In this document: positions 25,569-38,589 of the stretch, one piece after another | How positions within the stretch are numbered: the first letter of the stretch is position 1 | Layout: each line of letters starts with the position of its first letter | Assembly (NCBI RefSeq): GCF_902459465.1 | Contig: NC_047081.1 | Coordinates: 12,600,856-12,664,855 of the forward strand | From: Asterias rubens | Taxonomy: Eukaryota > Echinodermata > Asteroidea > Forcipulatida > Asteriidae | Length of the DNA: 64,000 nucleotides | Direction: 5' to 3' | Notes under the pieces: model-generated | Told to the model about the DNA's origin: nothing | The model's database searches: none | Seen by the model: the letters and a program-made list of their open reading frames with translations, nothing else | Program-made: the position numbers and the translations under genes

Positions 25569-25817
25569 CAAAACAAACAAACAAACAACTAACAAACAAA
25601 CAAACAAACAAACAAACAAACAAACAAACAAACAAACAAACAAAAAACCAAACAAACAAACAAACAAACAAACAAGCGAACAAACAAACAGACAAACAAA
25701 CAAAAACCAACCAACCAACCAACCAACCAACCAACCAACCAACCAACCAACCAACCAACCAAAAAACCAACAAACCAACAAACAAACAAACAAACAAACA
25801 AACAAACAAACAAACAT
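25569..25817. repeat. Compound tetranucleotide microsatellite (CAAA)n(CCAA)n(CAAA)n
   Basis: About 250 bases of CAAA units surround a core of CCAA units at about 25707-25762. Long Val-Cys-Leu or Leu-Val-Gly frames on the minus strand are repeat artefacts. Confidence 0.97.
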
Positions 25818-26111
25818 CAACAATTGACATACCAAAACACAGTAGGCTACAGTGTATTAGTATAATTTTAACATAAACCTTTCCTTTTTAGAAAATTTAT
25901 TAATACAATAAAATTAATAAAAAAACATTTTGAGAACAGCATAGGTAATTTTTATAGGAACAAATTGAGAAGTTCGTTCCATCATCAGTTCTGGAAACTA
26001 ACAAACACAACACACTAATCAAAAATCCACAAAATACAACACTATTGAAAACGTACTGATTCCCATTTGAAGTTATACATGTACTTTGGGAAACACAATC
26101 AAGATGGAATT

Positions 26112-26479
26112 TTAAAGGCAGTGGACGCTATTGGTAATATTACTCAAAATAATTATTAGCATAAAACCTTACTTGGTGACGAGTAATGGGGAGATGTTGA
26201 TAGTATAAAACATTGTGAGAAACGGCTTCCTCTGAAGTGCCTTAGTTTTTGAGAAAGAAGTAATTTTCCGCGAATTTGATTTCGAGACCTCGAAATCAAC
26301 CATCTAAATGCAAACAACTTCGTGTGACAGGGGTGTTTTTTTCTTTCATTACTATCTTGCAAGTTTGATGACCAATTGAGCTCAAATTTTCACAGGTTTG
26401 TTATTTTATGCATATGTTGAGATACACCAACTGTGAAGGCTAGTCTTCGACAATTACCAATAGTGTCCACTGCCTTTAA
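26112..26479. mobile_element. TTAA-flanked MITE (AGGCAGTGGAC family), complete copy 2
   Basis: TTAA at 26112-26115 and 26476-26479 flank AGGCAGTGGACGCTATTGGT and its complement ACCAATAGTGTCCACTGCCT. The inverted ends extend about 25 bp with one mismatch. The 368-bp unit is noncoding. TTAA target duplications and short inverted ends point to piggyBac-type mobilisation. Two more copies are at 17535 and 20926. Confidence 0.85.
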
Positions 26480-27505
26480 ATGTAAAAAAATCTATTCGAA
26501 CCACAATGGATGCTAAATTGGAACTCATGCGACATTACATTGTCAATCTCACCATTACATTGGCAATCTAGAGACACAAGAGACCAATCACCTCCTATGT
26601 AATGTGATACAAAGCAATAATGATGTTCTTAAACAAAAGATGCAGCATTTTGCACAACTTGTCCAAGACTCTTTCATAGGTAGTGATGTACACAAATCCA
26701 AACTAATATGATTTAAACTAGAGTGTGTTTGGAGGCTACACATTGTTCATAAAACAAACAGGTTGATAAACAGCATTGAGCCTATTATGCTTTCACCAAT
26801 GCAATTCCCATCACAGCCATCTCCTTTACTTAACAATGAGCTAACTATCACCATGTTTCTGCTTTAAAGTGAACTGTCCACAAAATTAAAACAAGCAGTT
26901 CCTAAAAATATGTTCTGTTTAAATCCTTCTTGACGACTATCAAATAGATTGAAAAACAAGTATTTAAGAAACATTTCTTTATGGCTAACAAGGCTTTACA
27001 AAGCTGGTACAATAAAAAGATCCCTGCACTAACAAAGTAGTGCTCCCTTTTGTTTCACTGATGCAATGACAATAAAGCGACAAACATTTACATTTACAAA
27101 CATAACAGACAATGTCCTGACGACAGTTAAGCCGAAAATTTTTATGATATATGTTGCAGACAAAATTCTGTAAAAAATGTATCTTCAGAAAAAGAAAAAA
27201 AACCTATTACACAAGGAAAATATTCCCAAAAATCATTCTAATCTTCCAGCGTTTTGCTATGTTTCCCACAGTTATTTTCTGATAACAAAAACAGTTATCT
27301 TAAACACCTAGTTAGAAATTAAGACGTTTCAAGTTCTTCAACTACATAATACCTTAAGATTTAAACCGATAATACAAAGTAGAATATCTCACTTTAATAA
27401 ACTTCACAAGGCATTTACGAAGCACTATGTACAACTATACAGTCTTTTGGGGAAACAAAACACCACCTATTTTTGCATCAAATTTATTTCTTAACACCAA
27501 AATAG

Positions 27506-30500
27506 CTAAACTTCAATATTCCTGGCATCCGACTGGTTGAACTGATTCGTCATACATCCACGGGACAAACCAGAATCTCCTGTAATCTGCATGGATTGAA
27601 GGGAGGATGCCAGACCGGAATCGTTTTGAGTTGTACAATCCAAATCTTTGGGTAAGGGATGAGCAGCTATAGAAAAAAAAATTATCAAATAAAAATAATT
27701 GGATTACAATGAAATGAGTTGAAAGGGCTTAGGAGCGAGCAGAAAAACCTGGTAAAAAATTCAGGTAAATAATTCCTTTTACAAAAATCCTACCTTTTTT
27801 CATTGGCTTCCTTATTTCTGCAATGACGTTAATAGCGTCTTCACGATTTAGACCTTTGAGAACTGAGGTGAGCTCCGTGATAGTTCCATCCATGGCCTAT
27901 AAACCCACACAAGTGTTAAACAAAAATAATAAGTTACAATAGGAAATTGTTTCCACTATTAAAATTTGTCATCATTATTAGTTCACTCAACAATACTACG
28001 CATCAAGGTAGAAGTGGTGCAGTGAACATACTGGAGAACAATGGTGCATTCTCTTCAGCCGCGTATAGCATCTATTTAGACCAAACTGCAACCAAGTTGC
28101 TGGCTTTGTAGTGTTAGATTTGCTTTCAACATGTTAAAGAATACAAATTTTACTTACTACGTATCAGTTCAAAAAGTTTATATAACTGGGGTTTGGTGCG
28201 CTGATGTGATGATTGCTAATGGTGGAATGTTTGCATGAACTACATGGGTGTTTTGAGCAATGAGTGGCATCCATAGTGCATTATGCCATTAATTGTCTAC
28301 CAGCTAACTTACCTCATACTGGTCAAGCAGTATACTTGTGGGGCTATCAAACTGCTTTAATTGGTTAATCATGTTGCCAAGGCCCAAGTGGTCTGCAAGA
28401 GACAACCAATCCCTGTGGGGTTTTATCTCATCCAGGAGCGACGATAATTTCTGACGAGTTAAGGAATCCAGGCGATTCAAATCTCCTAATTAGAGGAAAA
28501 ATAAATTTAAAAACAATTTGAAGTAACAGTTTGATTCAACATATCAAGATAAAGGATCATTCAGTACAACCAGATTTGTGACTACTGTGGTGAACATAAT
28601 GAGATAAATCTTGGAACTGCCAACCTACCTGTGGGAGTGAAGCGGAGGCTAGTGCTTGATTTATTTGCAGTAGAGGTGTAGGAATCAGACATATTGGTCT
28701 TAGAGGCGTAGGAACCAGAAACAGCTGATACCAAACTCTCTTCAAATCTAGGTGTGGATTCTGACACTGAACTGGATATGTAGTCCTCACCATTCAAAAT
28801 TTTCAACATCTGTGGTACATTTAAAAAAGACAAGAAATATGTGAAAATTTCAACAAATTTATTCATCCTAGCCATTGTCTGTTTTTAAATGATTTTAATG
28901 TGTCAATGTTTTTACTGTATGCAGGGATTTGAATTACCCTTTGGGATCTAATAAAGATAATGGCATTGTATTGTATTAACAATAATACAACATGTAGACA
29001 AAACAAGTTTTGTCATTTCTGAGAATGTGGAAAGAGTCCTTACCCTCTCAGAGCATGCCAGATCCACTGATGTCTTGCCACTAAGTATCTCATTATTGTA
29101 CTCGTCTTCAAATATCTCCACATGTCCTTCATCAGATATTACACCAGTCTCCCCAGCCATCTCGTTGGAAGAGGTGTCAAAGTTCTCAATGCTTGGTTCT
29201 GCTCCAGCACTAACCAGAACTGCAGCAACAGCAACGTAATCAAGGCTGCAAGCAAGATGAAGTGGGGTATCACCAGCAAACGTCTGAATGTGGATATCTG
29301 CATCTGCATCAGCAATCAGGTATCCAAGCAGTGAGAAGTTTGCCTGCTCCACGGCGTAATGGAGGGTGGTGCGACCACTTTTACCATCCTGGACAATGAG
29401 TCGTTATAGAATGGTATTTAGGACAATTCAACTTACAAAATTATCAATTTAGTATTGGAAAACTTACTGAGGTTTAAGGTTATACTCGAAAAAGTAGGAT
29501 CAAACTATACATTAATTGCACCTACCTGAACATTAATATCAGCTCCGTTTTTCACCAAAACTTTGAGGTTCTTCAAATCAGAGATCTGAACTGAAATGTG
29601 TGCTGCAGTGAAGCCTAAAAAATGGAGAACAAAATAATTGATGTCAAATTTATCATAATCGTTGTTAATACATCCAGCAATAACTTTATTATGAGGTCTA
29701 AAGCAAAAAAGATATTAACTTTATATTACCATCAAGATTCTTGAGGTTGATTTCAGTAGGGATTGGATCAATAGAAGCGTTGGACTTTCCAGGAAGTGGT
29801 TCCACCCCTTGGACTAAGACCTCTGTTATATCACTAAGACGATTATGAGCAGCTAGGTGGATAGGCATACTCCCGTTATGATCCATGATGTTTGGATCAG
29901 CTCCACAACGGAGAAGTAACTCTACAATGTCAGGCTGTTCTGTGATTACAGCAACATGCAGGGGCGTCTAGGGAATAACAAATGAAAACAAAATGGAATT
30001 CAGTTTCTGAGGGGGCCAGGTCATAGTTTTCATTGTTAAATCTTGTAATCCGCGGCTCTTTCTGGCCGACACCAAATCAAGATGGTATTGAACATGTTGA
30101 ATGGTAGATAAACTATGCAAGCCTGCAGTATGATTATAATGTGGTTAAAACATCTACATCAGAGCTTACTGAACCTTTTTTTCTGGCTGTCTTATGAAAC
30201 ATTCCGGATTTGCAGCATTATTTTCTTACCTGATGAAGTTTGTTGTGATGATTAATGATCTTCTGATGAGGAATGCTGATAATGACATTTAAGAGTCCCA
30301 AAGCAACGTCGTATTTCTTGTGGATAATTGCCAGATGAAGAGGTCTACGATGGAACAAAATATGAAATAAAACTGTTACAATTTGGAGAGTATCATTTTA
30401 AAAAGTTTTTTTTTTGTGAATTCAATTCAATTAAATTTCAATTAAATTCAATTCTTTATTTATCATGCCCAGCATGAACATCACTTTCTCGATTTGCACA

Positions 30501-32973
30501 TTAAAAATACAGTTATTAAAAATAGCACAAAAAAATACATGAACCGTAGAAACTAAAACAGCAACAATATATTAAAAATATCACTTGGCACAAATAAATC
30601 GTTTCTAAAATACACTGGAATTAAAATATACATAAAAACAGAAAACAAATAAACCAAGGATGACTTGAAAATGAATGTGGTTTGGGTGGATCAAACAGTC
30701 TGAAATCAGGCAAGTAAAGAGGAGGAAAAGTGGGGTAGAAATAATTCAATAGGGTCTTAAAAACAGCACACCACCAAAACGTAGAGCTTCCCCAAACCAA
30801 TGAAAGCAACTTACGTGTCACCATTCTCATCCTCCACAGCAGTCAGGTGCCTCTGGACCGCTAACAGCATCTTCATATCAGCAGTGATTGCAAAGTCACG
30901 CAATGCACGAGATGTACGCTCAGCAAGACGCCAAGCGAGGGATTCATAATCCAATGGAATATCATCTGGGATAATATCAATTAAAACATTGATGATCTTT
31001 AAGTCATTAGGATAGGATGTCACTCAAATCATTTATCCCTGGTTCAACCATAAGCTTGGATGTGAAACACAATTGCACAGAGGTTTTAGGTTAAATGGTT
31101 TCTGACTGGCATCTCATTGATAAAATAAAAAGACTGCTAACAAAGGGCTAGATAGCTCAGTTGGTATAGTGGCAGCAAATTTAATCTGGAGGTCGAAGGT
31201 TCAAAACATGTTTTACTAAATTTGTCTTCGTCATTATCAATAACTATAATTGTAAATAATATATCAACTAAGTGTAATTAAATTTGAGAAATGAAAATAC
31301 CTGGACTGACTGACAAACAGTGTTTAATTTGTTCACTTTGTTTTGTTGGTAATATGTATTAGTGCTATGTAATTATCTTGACATAGTATACATTTTTTCT
31401 TCATTAATATCTAAAAGTTAACAACTGAAACATGTATTCCAGACATAAGCCATTGTTCTACTTACCAGTCTGCACAGAAATATCTCTGGCACTTTTTGCT
31501 GGTTCAAAAGTGCTAACTCCAACTCCACTCTGCACACAGGATTCAAATCGCCTGACAGGGCCTTTTGTTGCATCCTCTGTTTTCAGGAGGCAAACAATGT
31601 ATTTTGATCACAAAATAGTTCTTTATATAGTTTTATCACACAAACACCGGACAGGCATCTCAAAGCGCTAATTATTTGTGTACCAGGGGGCGATTTCACT
31701 AACGCGTTTTGGTCGTCGCAAACGCCGAAATCTATCGCTAAATCTAAAATCCATCGCAACTTAGCGATGGATTTTTAGCCGACGATTTCATGTAAACTTA
31801 ACAATGAATATACTCGTCGCAAAGTTTTATTTAGCGATGACAATCTTGCGATGACATGTTAGTGGTCGCAAAGTGAAAGTTCATCGCAAACTTATGATAC
31901 ATTGCGCTATTCTGTGCTTATAGCTATAGCGGTGTACGTTTTAACATAAAATGAGTGGCGCTACATTATTTTAGTCTTGCGGTCTTTTACCTGGTAGACT
32001 CAGATTGCTGATGACAACTATCAGCGACGGAACTGCAGCAAAGAGCCCCTTAATATCGGTAAAAAGGAGATACTATATGGGTTCGATTATTTTAACCATC
32101 ATTTTTAGAAAAAATGTGTAATGTATTGGCAAATTGACAGTGTGAAGCTTAGTATTATTAGACAGATATGTCAGAATTTTCATCAATCCCACCGTTACAA
32201 CAGATTTACGAAAACTGTTTATTAAAATCTAAAATTATAATAGAGGCCATAGGCCTATAAATGCTTTAACCCTTTGTAAATGAATGCCTAAACATCGTCC
32301 ACAATAGTTCGTATGCACCAACATGACAACGATTTACATATACCGGTAAACTGCACAATGCCATTTCACGACCGACGATTTTGTCGCGGGATGTCAAAGG
32401 TCACTACTTTTAGCCTCGTACAAAAACTTTATTTCCCTTTGCGATGACTTTAGTGAAACGCAAAATTAGCGACATCGCAATTGCGATGGATTTGAAGTTT
32501 GCGATCTCATCGCAAGTGTGTTAGCGATGATCGCAAACATAGACGTTAGTGAAATCGGCCCCAGGTATGCAGAGCTAGAATTAAAAATGATAAGACCCAT
32601 TTGCATAGCACTGTGTAATGATTTCCAAGGTGATGCAGAACCAACCATGACAGGATATACCCCTTCCCTTTTACAGGTCTTGATTATTATTGTACTGGAT
32701 TCTATTTGGTTCCAGAGTGCCCCACAGTTGAACAATGCTGGAAAGACCCTTTCTCTAAAAACTGTAATTCAAAATAAATCCCAGACACATACCAAGTATT
32801 TGAGAATCTACTTCAAGATCGCTATCAATCTCTCTCTCCCCAATAAGAGTGACTGTAGGTAGAACCGCTGGTTGTGTGTCCTGCACCACTTCAGTCTCGC
32901 GGGTAATCTTCAAGTCTTGATCCTTTTCAAAGCTTATACCACGGCTCTGGAAGCCCGCACCCTGGTGATTTTG

Positions 32974-33015
<42 letters not shown>

Positions 33016-36000
33016 TTGTTGTTGTTGTTGCTGGATTTGCTGCATGACAATCTGATGATGTTGATCTAAAGGATAAAAAGAAACGAGTCCCAACGTAAAT
33101 GCCAAGTCTTCCGCGTCAGATTACTTAACAACATGAATTATTTGAAGGAACTTCTTCGCAGCCAAGTGGTTTACCGACCAATCATGCCATGACTTTGACC
33201 ATCTCCTGTGCATGTCACCTACTTACTTTTAGTATGTTGTGCAAAGAAACAAGTGATACATTAGTCAGCATATGAACATAGCCGACTGTGTTACATCAAG
33301 AAGGTACTTTTTAGGATTGACTTACTTCTTTGTGCAATGTTTTGTTGTGTTGTTGCCGGTGCCTGGAAACTGTTATTTGATCCCCCTCCACGCCCACCAG
33401 TGAAATTCATATTAAGTGGTCGTTCTGGAGAGAATGGGTACCCTGATCCACCTCCGCTTCCCCCTCCTGAGCCTCCGTAACCTCCCCCCTTGCCTCCACT
33501 TCCTCCCAAGAAATGTTCCTGGAATAATGGCAGGTCCTTCCTCCTCTTTCTCATGATACACTCTTTGTCTGCAAGAAAATTAATTTCAATTTATTTATCA
33601 ATTTTTTATTTCAACAGATTCACCCAGTCAGTGGCAACTGCTGGTTCCCTTAGGTTCATGTCAACAAAAATCTTAAATGATGAAAGATCAAAACAAATTA
33701 ATAACAATAATATATAAAACCCTCTGCAGGCCTAACTGAATTTATAAAGAAAGGATAAAAGGTTAAAAACTAGTGTGCTGCAGAGTTTTTCAGCGTTGTG
33801 TTTCAAAGTGACTCATCACAAAAATAAAAAGCTTCAAGAAAAGTTTGAAAAAAAGAAGAAAAAAAACCCTTCACTATTACAGAAAGAGGGCATTCACAAA
33901 AGGAATTATAGGCCACGGACAATGCACAACATATGAACAAATAAATCAACTGATTGATATCAATTACATAACTTGTATAACAAAAAATTCAATAAATTAC
34001 TGTTATTCAAGTTGGTTTCACATTTTGTTTTCAAATCTGTTTGGAGGGATTTTTCAGGGCATTTCTCCCTTGGGTTGTATTTTCTATGATGTAATTTCTG
34101 ATCCTGTTGCTTACCGGTAATCTGAGGGTGATAGGTGAATGGTTTAGGTTCGCTCACTTCCTTATCCGATCGCCTCTGAAGTTGAACTTGAACATGTGCT
34201 TGTTTGCTTATGTAGCAGTCTTTATATTTGGGTGTCTTGAAAACAATCGCAAACTGCCAGAGAATCAATTGGAAAACAAGTATAAAATTGCAATTATAAC
34301 TAGACAAGTGTTTGGTGCAAAACAAAAACTGAGGATTTGGGTTATCACAAGATAAATAATTCTGAATTGAAAAAGTCATTGTGAAATTAATGCCATTTTC
34401 CCGATACACATGGCTGTTGTTTATTCCGATGCAATAATGTCAAGTTACATGTAAGTATGGAATCCAGAAATAGAACCTGATGCTTTACAGAGCTTAAGTT
34501 TACAGCTGATGACAAAGAAACATTATGAACATTCTCCACTAATTTTGCTGTAGTGTTGTAGTAGGGAATATTAACTTCGCATTTGAACTTCGCATTTGAA
34601 CTTCCTCTTTGAAAGGGATGAAAGGGTAAGTTTGGGTTATGTGTGAAAGGTGCAGAGCATTTTACCAACGAAGTTGTTATAATCTTTAATTGACGAAGTA
34701 GACAATCTGAACACTCAAGACTCTCTCGAGTGTTTACAATAGATCCTTCTAACTTCACTCCCAACAAACCCCCAACCCTGTATAAAAACTCAACACTTAA
34801 CCTCATAATGGTAGTATGACCGACACTAATCAGTGTGAAGCAAAATTAGTTCACTAGTTAATCTCTCAGCGATTCCACAAAATCAAACAAAGAATGCAAT
34901 TGGATTTGAGTCGAATTAGTGTTTATAAAAAGTGAATAGGTTGCGACCTATTAGAGGCATTGCTTTAAAAGCTCAGTTTTTTCATTATTACCTACCTGTC
35001 TGTGGACATCTGTGGGCCCAAAGTCTGCATATGCCTCCCAAATTGTCTCCCCACTTCCGCTTGGGTTCATCTCAAAAAACCTCACATAAATGTCGTCCTT
35101 TTGAACTTTATCACAAAGCAGATATACCTCGTCATTCCCTGTCACACATCCTGAGCTCTTGTCCATACGGCAGATTTTTAAAGTTGTTGCACCAGGGGCC
35201 TCTGGTTAAGGGAGGGTTGAGAAAAACCAATTAGGCTGATAAACCTTGTCTGCATCAATTCTGAATTTATTTAGGCCATATGGTAGAGAGAACCAGTTGT
35301 GTCCTTTAACTATCTACACTAAGTAATCTATACATAAAGGATTTGAATTTTTTTATGGGGGGGGGTGTAGTAGGACCATTGGAAATAAGATCTCATGAGT
35401 TATTGTGGTTGCAAAATTCAACCAGTGGTGTAATAGCCTCAGCCTTAAAATTTGTGTGCTATAATTTCCTTTCAGAAGAAACAACTTTAGTAAACAGCTG
35501 AATTTCAGCACAAAGTATTCTTTAGCAAATTAGAGTGAACTACATGTACATGTACACATAAAGTCACATTGGGTGCTTGATATGTGGCATGGTGTACCTA
35601 CCCCCCCCCCCCCCAAACCATTTGTTGTCTTCATTATGGTGTTAGGAGTTATTTACAGATATGTCCGGGGGGGATTTCTTATTTCTGTACATGAGGTGAA
35701 GAGTGTATTAAAGAATAGAAAAGTTTAGTGGCCACATATCATTAGAAATGATAGTCATATTGATTAAACTACAATGAAACTGTAAGCTTACTGCTGTCAA
35801 AGATGGGTAGTGATGTGACAGGAGCCAGAGGACGCGTGTAATGTCCCTGACTGTCTGGAAGGTAGGCTTGAAAACACAAGCACACCTTAGACAGATCCAT
35901 CTCCTTGGCCATTTCCTTGGCTTTCTTGGCAAGGGCTGGCTCAGTCTCAAGCAGATGCTGTGCTCCAGGTACGAATCCCTTATCACCAAGAAAAGTCCTA

Positions 36001-38354
36001 TAAAGCTTCTGCTGTTCACGAAGACGATCTTTCAAGACCCTCTCAACATTCTTGCGAGTTACATGAAGGATGCCAAGGTTTGGAAAGCTGGAATAAAAAA
36101 CATCTCTAATTAAGGACTGAAACTTTGTTTGACATTAGGGAGAAGCTAGTGCCAGACAATTTAACACCTGAGGAATATTCTTGGGTTTTTTGAAGGGGCA
36201 TTGCCATCTTTAATCCGAAAAGACACGTTATTGGTAAATCTAAGAAAATATAAGAAACTGTTGAAGAAGCTTCAAGACAAAGACCTGGGCAAACAGAGGC
36301 TATGTCCTCAAGATAATTCTAGGCTAACATACCTTGCAGTCATGTCTGTAGGTCCGACCTGCACAGTGCATGATCCATCAGTGCAGTGTTTGCCAACGAT
36401 GCTATGTGCATGGGGTTTAGGTAGATCTTCACTGGTTACCAAGGAAACAACAATTCTTGCTGGTCCAGTATAGTTAAGTATCTACCACACACACAACTAA
36501 ACAGTTAGCTTTGAATTCTTACAAATTATTGTATTTTGACTGATTTGTAAAAAAAAAAATGATAATAGCATCATCACTATCTTAATAAACGTTAATGCTT
36601 AATGCTTTAGAGAACCCTTTACCCAAAATTTCCACTCATACTGAAAGTTTCAAACTGTGGTTGGTTGGAACAATACCCCATTTGAAGTTGTTTGGACTTC
36701 CCCGGTTCTCACCTCAACTGATGGGAAGGTCTTCTTTCCTCTCTGGCTATGTTGACCCGGGAGACCACCATGTGATGGCCCTTCGCAGTCGTAACGGAAC
36801 CGAAAGCCACGCTGTATGAGTGGTCAAAATAAAGAATCAATTTTCAACAAAGTGGCTACATGTAGGCTTTTTGTTTTGCAATACAATTTGGTTGATAAAT
36901 ACACTTACCTAATGATGCAATACCACAGGGTCCAATCCTGCTTTAAGCACAACAACCAGCTAAATAAGCCTATGGTTTAGACAATTTTTCTCCACAAAAC
37001 TTTTGAGTCTGATTAATTGTATCTTTCTTTTGGCCCTAAATCAGCATTACATTGACAAAAACCAATCTGCATGTTTGACCCTACCTTTAACACAAAGGTT
37101 TCACATTATTTTGATACCCCTATATATGTACATGTTCTGAAATCCCCAGGTTCCTAAACTCAACTCTAAAGTAAAGAGTTACATTGTATGTAGACCAAAC
37201 CGAACCCTGTAGACGTAGATGTAGACCACGAGGGGTTACAGTAAGGGCCTCGTCAGAACATACTGCAGTCACCTTTGTAATAAACTCCCAATTCATTTGG
37301 AATCTGACAGTTCCTTGTCTAACTCTGTAATTGGTTATCAATATATAATTAGCTCAGAATCAGGCATTATGAATATATAACTATCGGTTCCTTTTCCTGA
37401 TTGAATTACACAAAAGTAGGATGTTTCATTCATTGCAAAGAATTCAAGGCCATACACGAACAAAGACAGACATCGAAAGAGGGTGAGGTAACTCTGTCTA
37501 AACCAAATCAAACCTAGAACATCATGTTTCTTTACAAAACTTGGAAACCCTGCGTTTAACCCACTCACCCATGAGCTTACATTATTATTACTATTAATCC
37601 ATTTATTTCTTTTGTTGGTTGTTATTGTGTTATTGTGAACTACACTGAGGCCATGCCATGGAGAGGATATTGGTGTTGGCCTTGATGCCCCTTTCTTTCT
37701 CATGAGATTTTCAATGCCAATCGAGGTGCCTCTTGTTCTTTACAATGAAAATGGCCTTGTCCTCTCAAAGATGAAATTCCATACCAGCCGTGTACGTAAA
37801 TTGCAGTCCATTATGGTAAAAACTGACTTTATGTAATTTTTGTAAATTTGATGTAAAGGCCAAAATGAATTTCTGTCAATAATGAGGTAAATTGAATCAT
37901 ATATGTAGGCCTAGAGGCCTGTTACTGTATGCGAAAGGCACAACAAAATCTTTTGTAGGCCTACTAGGGCCTATGCTTTTAAAAGATTGTCTAAAAGTTT
38001 TCAAGTGTACAATCCCTGACTGAAAGGAAAGTCATATCCTTTGATTATTGTTGATAGCCAGAAGTCTGAGAATAATTGAAAGATTATTCAAAATCTCAAT
38101 GAATAAATGACTTTTGTTCAAAATACCTGTTTGGGTTGCTCTATGATGCGGAGTTTGGGAGCAGAGAGGTCATTTAGCGTCTGTTGACTCGTTCCTGTCA
38201 TGACCTCAAGTTGATGAAGGTCAGTTGGCAGAACAGATAAATTCATTTCCGAGGATTGGTTTGATGCTCCGTTATTGTTTAAGAATGCTTGCTGTAACAT
38301 GTCATTTGGGATCTCAACTGACTGCAGGGAATCAGACCTCTCCTCGTCTGACAT
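27506..38354 (-). CDS. NFKB1: NF-kappa-B p105-type precursor (Rel domain, ankyrin repeats, death domain)
   Basis: Eighteen coding exons join in phase to 1099 residues: 38354-38127, 36811-36713, 36481-36333, 36087-35792, 35201-34996, 34253-34115, 33568-33326, 33065-32793, 31576-31466, 30965-30815, 30344-30230, 29967-29730, 29614-29526, 29388-29044, 28809-28629, 28485-28313, 27896-27794, 27666-27506. The Rel homology domain (about 66-373) has the DNA loop [16 protein letters not shown] and dimerisation segments [15 protein letters not shown] and [20 protein letters not shown]. The NLS RKRRK is at about 379-383. A glycine-rich region follows, as in p105, then 21 consecutive glutamines. Ankyrin repeats span about 630-890 ([64 protein letters not shown]). 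A death domain covers about 955-1046. D1062-S1067 is DSGLAS, a beta-TrCP phosphodegron. A minus-strand donor (GT 39221-39220) marks a noncoding 5' exon. The family's role is a latent cytoplasmic precursor processed to a p50-like transcription factor. Confidence 0.97.
28875..28985 (+). mobile_element. LINE 3' tail fragment in NFKB intron 14
   Basis: ACCCTTTGGGATCTAATAAA followed by GATAATGGCATTGTATTGTATT resembles the 3' terminus of Jockey/CR1-type LINEs, with a short TTGTA-type tail. Nothing of the coding part remains. Confidence 0.4.
31130..31215 (+). mobile_element. tRNA-derived SINE fragment in NFKB intron 9
   Basis: GACTGCTAACAAAGGGCTAG leads into GATAGCTCAGTTGGTATAGT and, at 31199-31208, GGTTCAAAAC (B-box-like). 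The layout is the same as in the copies at 884 and 25385. Confidence 0.5.
31686..32562. mobile_element. Non-autonomous inverted-repeat DNA element rich in GCGATG motifs
   Basis: The left end GGGGGCGATTTCACTAACG and the right end CGTTAGTGAAATCGGCCCC are inverted copies (18 of 19 positions match). The 877-bp interior has no transposase frame. Both ends are packed with subterminal copies of GCGATG/CATCGC, for example AGCGATGGATTT and TCATCGCAAG, plus local hairpins. Target duplication is unclear; AGG on each side is possible. It lies in NFKB intron 8. Confidence 0.75.
32971..33033 (-). repeat. CAG/CAA repeat encoding 21 glutamines in NFKB exon 8
   Basis: Twenty-one CAG/CAA codons on the minus strand (CTG/TTG on plus) encode uninterrupted glutamine between QIVMQQI and NHQGAG. 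Ten CAG codons in the middle are uninterrupted (about 32980-33012), so the tract is likely length-polymorphic. Confidence 0.95.
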
Positions 38355-38589
38355 CTTTTAAATTGGTGCTTCAAGTGTGACAAGTTGCAGTGTCACAATT
38401 CTGGATTGGCATTGGGACAAAACAAAACAAGTCTCTGTTAATATTTTATTAAAAAAAAAAACCCAGAAATGTTAACCTTTTTTTGCTCTTGTTCTTCTTT
38501 TCTAGTGCTGCAATTGAAGATAGTCCCACTGCTAGTAACCCTCCTGCTATCTGTGAAGCACCTAATTTAGGAGCACAGAATTCAAACTC

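Larger units (their letters stand above)
24283..27505. other. Intergenic region between RSAD1 start and NFKB 3' end
   Basis: No coding gene was recognised. The first 800 bases probably include the RSAD1 promoter. A SINE-like head lies near 25385-25455, followed by the CAAA/CCAA microsatellite and a complete TTAA-flanked MITE. From 26480 to 27505 the sequence is AT-rich, with nothing identifiable beyond likely NFKB 3' UTR. Confidence 0.5.

Noticed and set aside
25569-25817. CRISPR-like array because of regular repetition.
   Set aside because: There are no spacers; it is a simple tetranucleotide repeat in an animal genome.
25534-25835. Minus-strand frames of repeated Val-Cys-Leu-Phe and Leu-Val-Gly-Trp.
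   Set aside because: They are translations of the CAAA/CCAA microsatellite.
32518-32862. Plus-strand 114-codon frame antisense to NFKB intron 8 and exon 8.
   Set aside because: It overlaps the inverted-repeat element and a proven exon on the other strand, with no domain.
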